From: Oscillospiraceae bacterium
GTDB taxonomy: Bacteria > Bacillota > Clostridia > Oscillospirales > Oscillospiraceae
Direction: 5' to 3'
Assembly (NCBI GenBank): GCA_016295225.1
Contig: JAEDLP010000112.1
Location: 1 to 5,450 of the forward strand
DNA length: 5,450 nucleotides
This document shows, piece after piece, positions 5,440 through 5,450 of this stretch. The notes beneath the pieces were generated by a model that was not told the DNA's origin, searched no databases, and saw only the letters and a program-made list of their open reading frames with translations. Within the stretch, counting starts at the first letter, position 1. Each line of letters starts with the position of its first letter. A program made the position numbers and the translations under genes.

Positions 5440-5450
5440 CGTCATTCCTC

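Overview
The window reads as chromosomal housekeeping DNA from a GC-rich Gram-positive anaerobe of the class Clostridia. An Oscillospiraceae gut bacterium of the Flavonifractor / Pseudoflavonifractor / Lawsonibacter type is the most likely source. This rests on the G/C-ending third codon positions, strong AGGAGG-type ribosome binding sites 8-9 nt before each start, a Clostridia-style pairing of a helical domain with zinc ribbons, a fermentative iron-type alcohol dehydrogenase, and a palindromic intergenic repeat of a kind I associate with that family. The genus is inference, not shown directly.

Layout, left to right. Positions 1-119 have no gene and hold a compact palindromic repeat ending just before the pgi ribosome binding site. 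Positions 120-1439 (+) encode a complete glucose-6-phosphate isomerase. A promoter-like site at 1466-1494 precedes a two-gene unit on the + strand: a 137-residue P-loop protein (1544-1957) and a helical protein with two C-terminal zinc ribbons (2000-2503). A perfect hairpin with T-runs on both sides (2513-2546) closes that unit and also closes the convergent iron-containing alcohol dehydrogenase (2555-3727, -). Upstream of that gene on the same strand are a tRNA-Arg(CCG) gene (3811-3886, -) with its own terminator and a clear promoter. A divergent promoter then drives a CNNM/CBS/CorC-type membrane protein (4088-5389, +), which ends at another hairpin terminator.

How the genes relate. Pgi sits in central glycolysis and the alcohol dehydrogenase could dispose of reducing equivalents at the end of fermentation, but they are on opposite strands and separated by unrelated genes, so no shared pathway regulation is implied. 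The only pair whose arrangement argues for joint function is the P-loop protein with the zinc-ribbon protein (same strand, 42 nt apart, shared terminator, no convincing internal promoter). Both belong to types of unknown function.

I found no mobile element genes, CRISPR array, phage genes or defence system. The items most worth a second look are the P-loop/zinc-ribbon pair, the palindromic repeat in the pgi leader, the apparent lack of a separate promoter for the alcohol dehydrogenase behind the tRNA terminator, and a changed motif plus a patch of rare codons in the CNNM protein.
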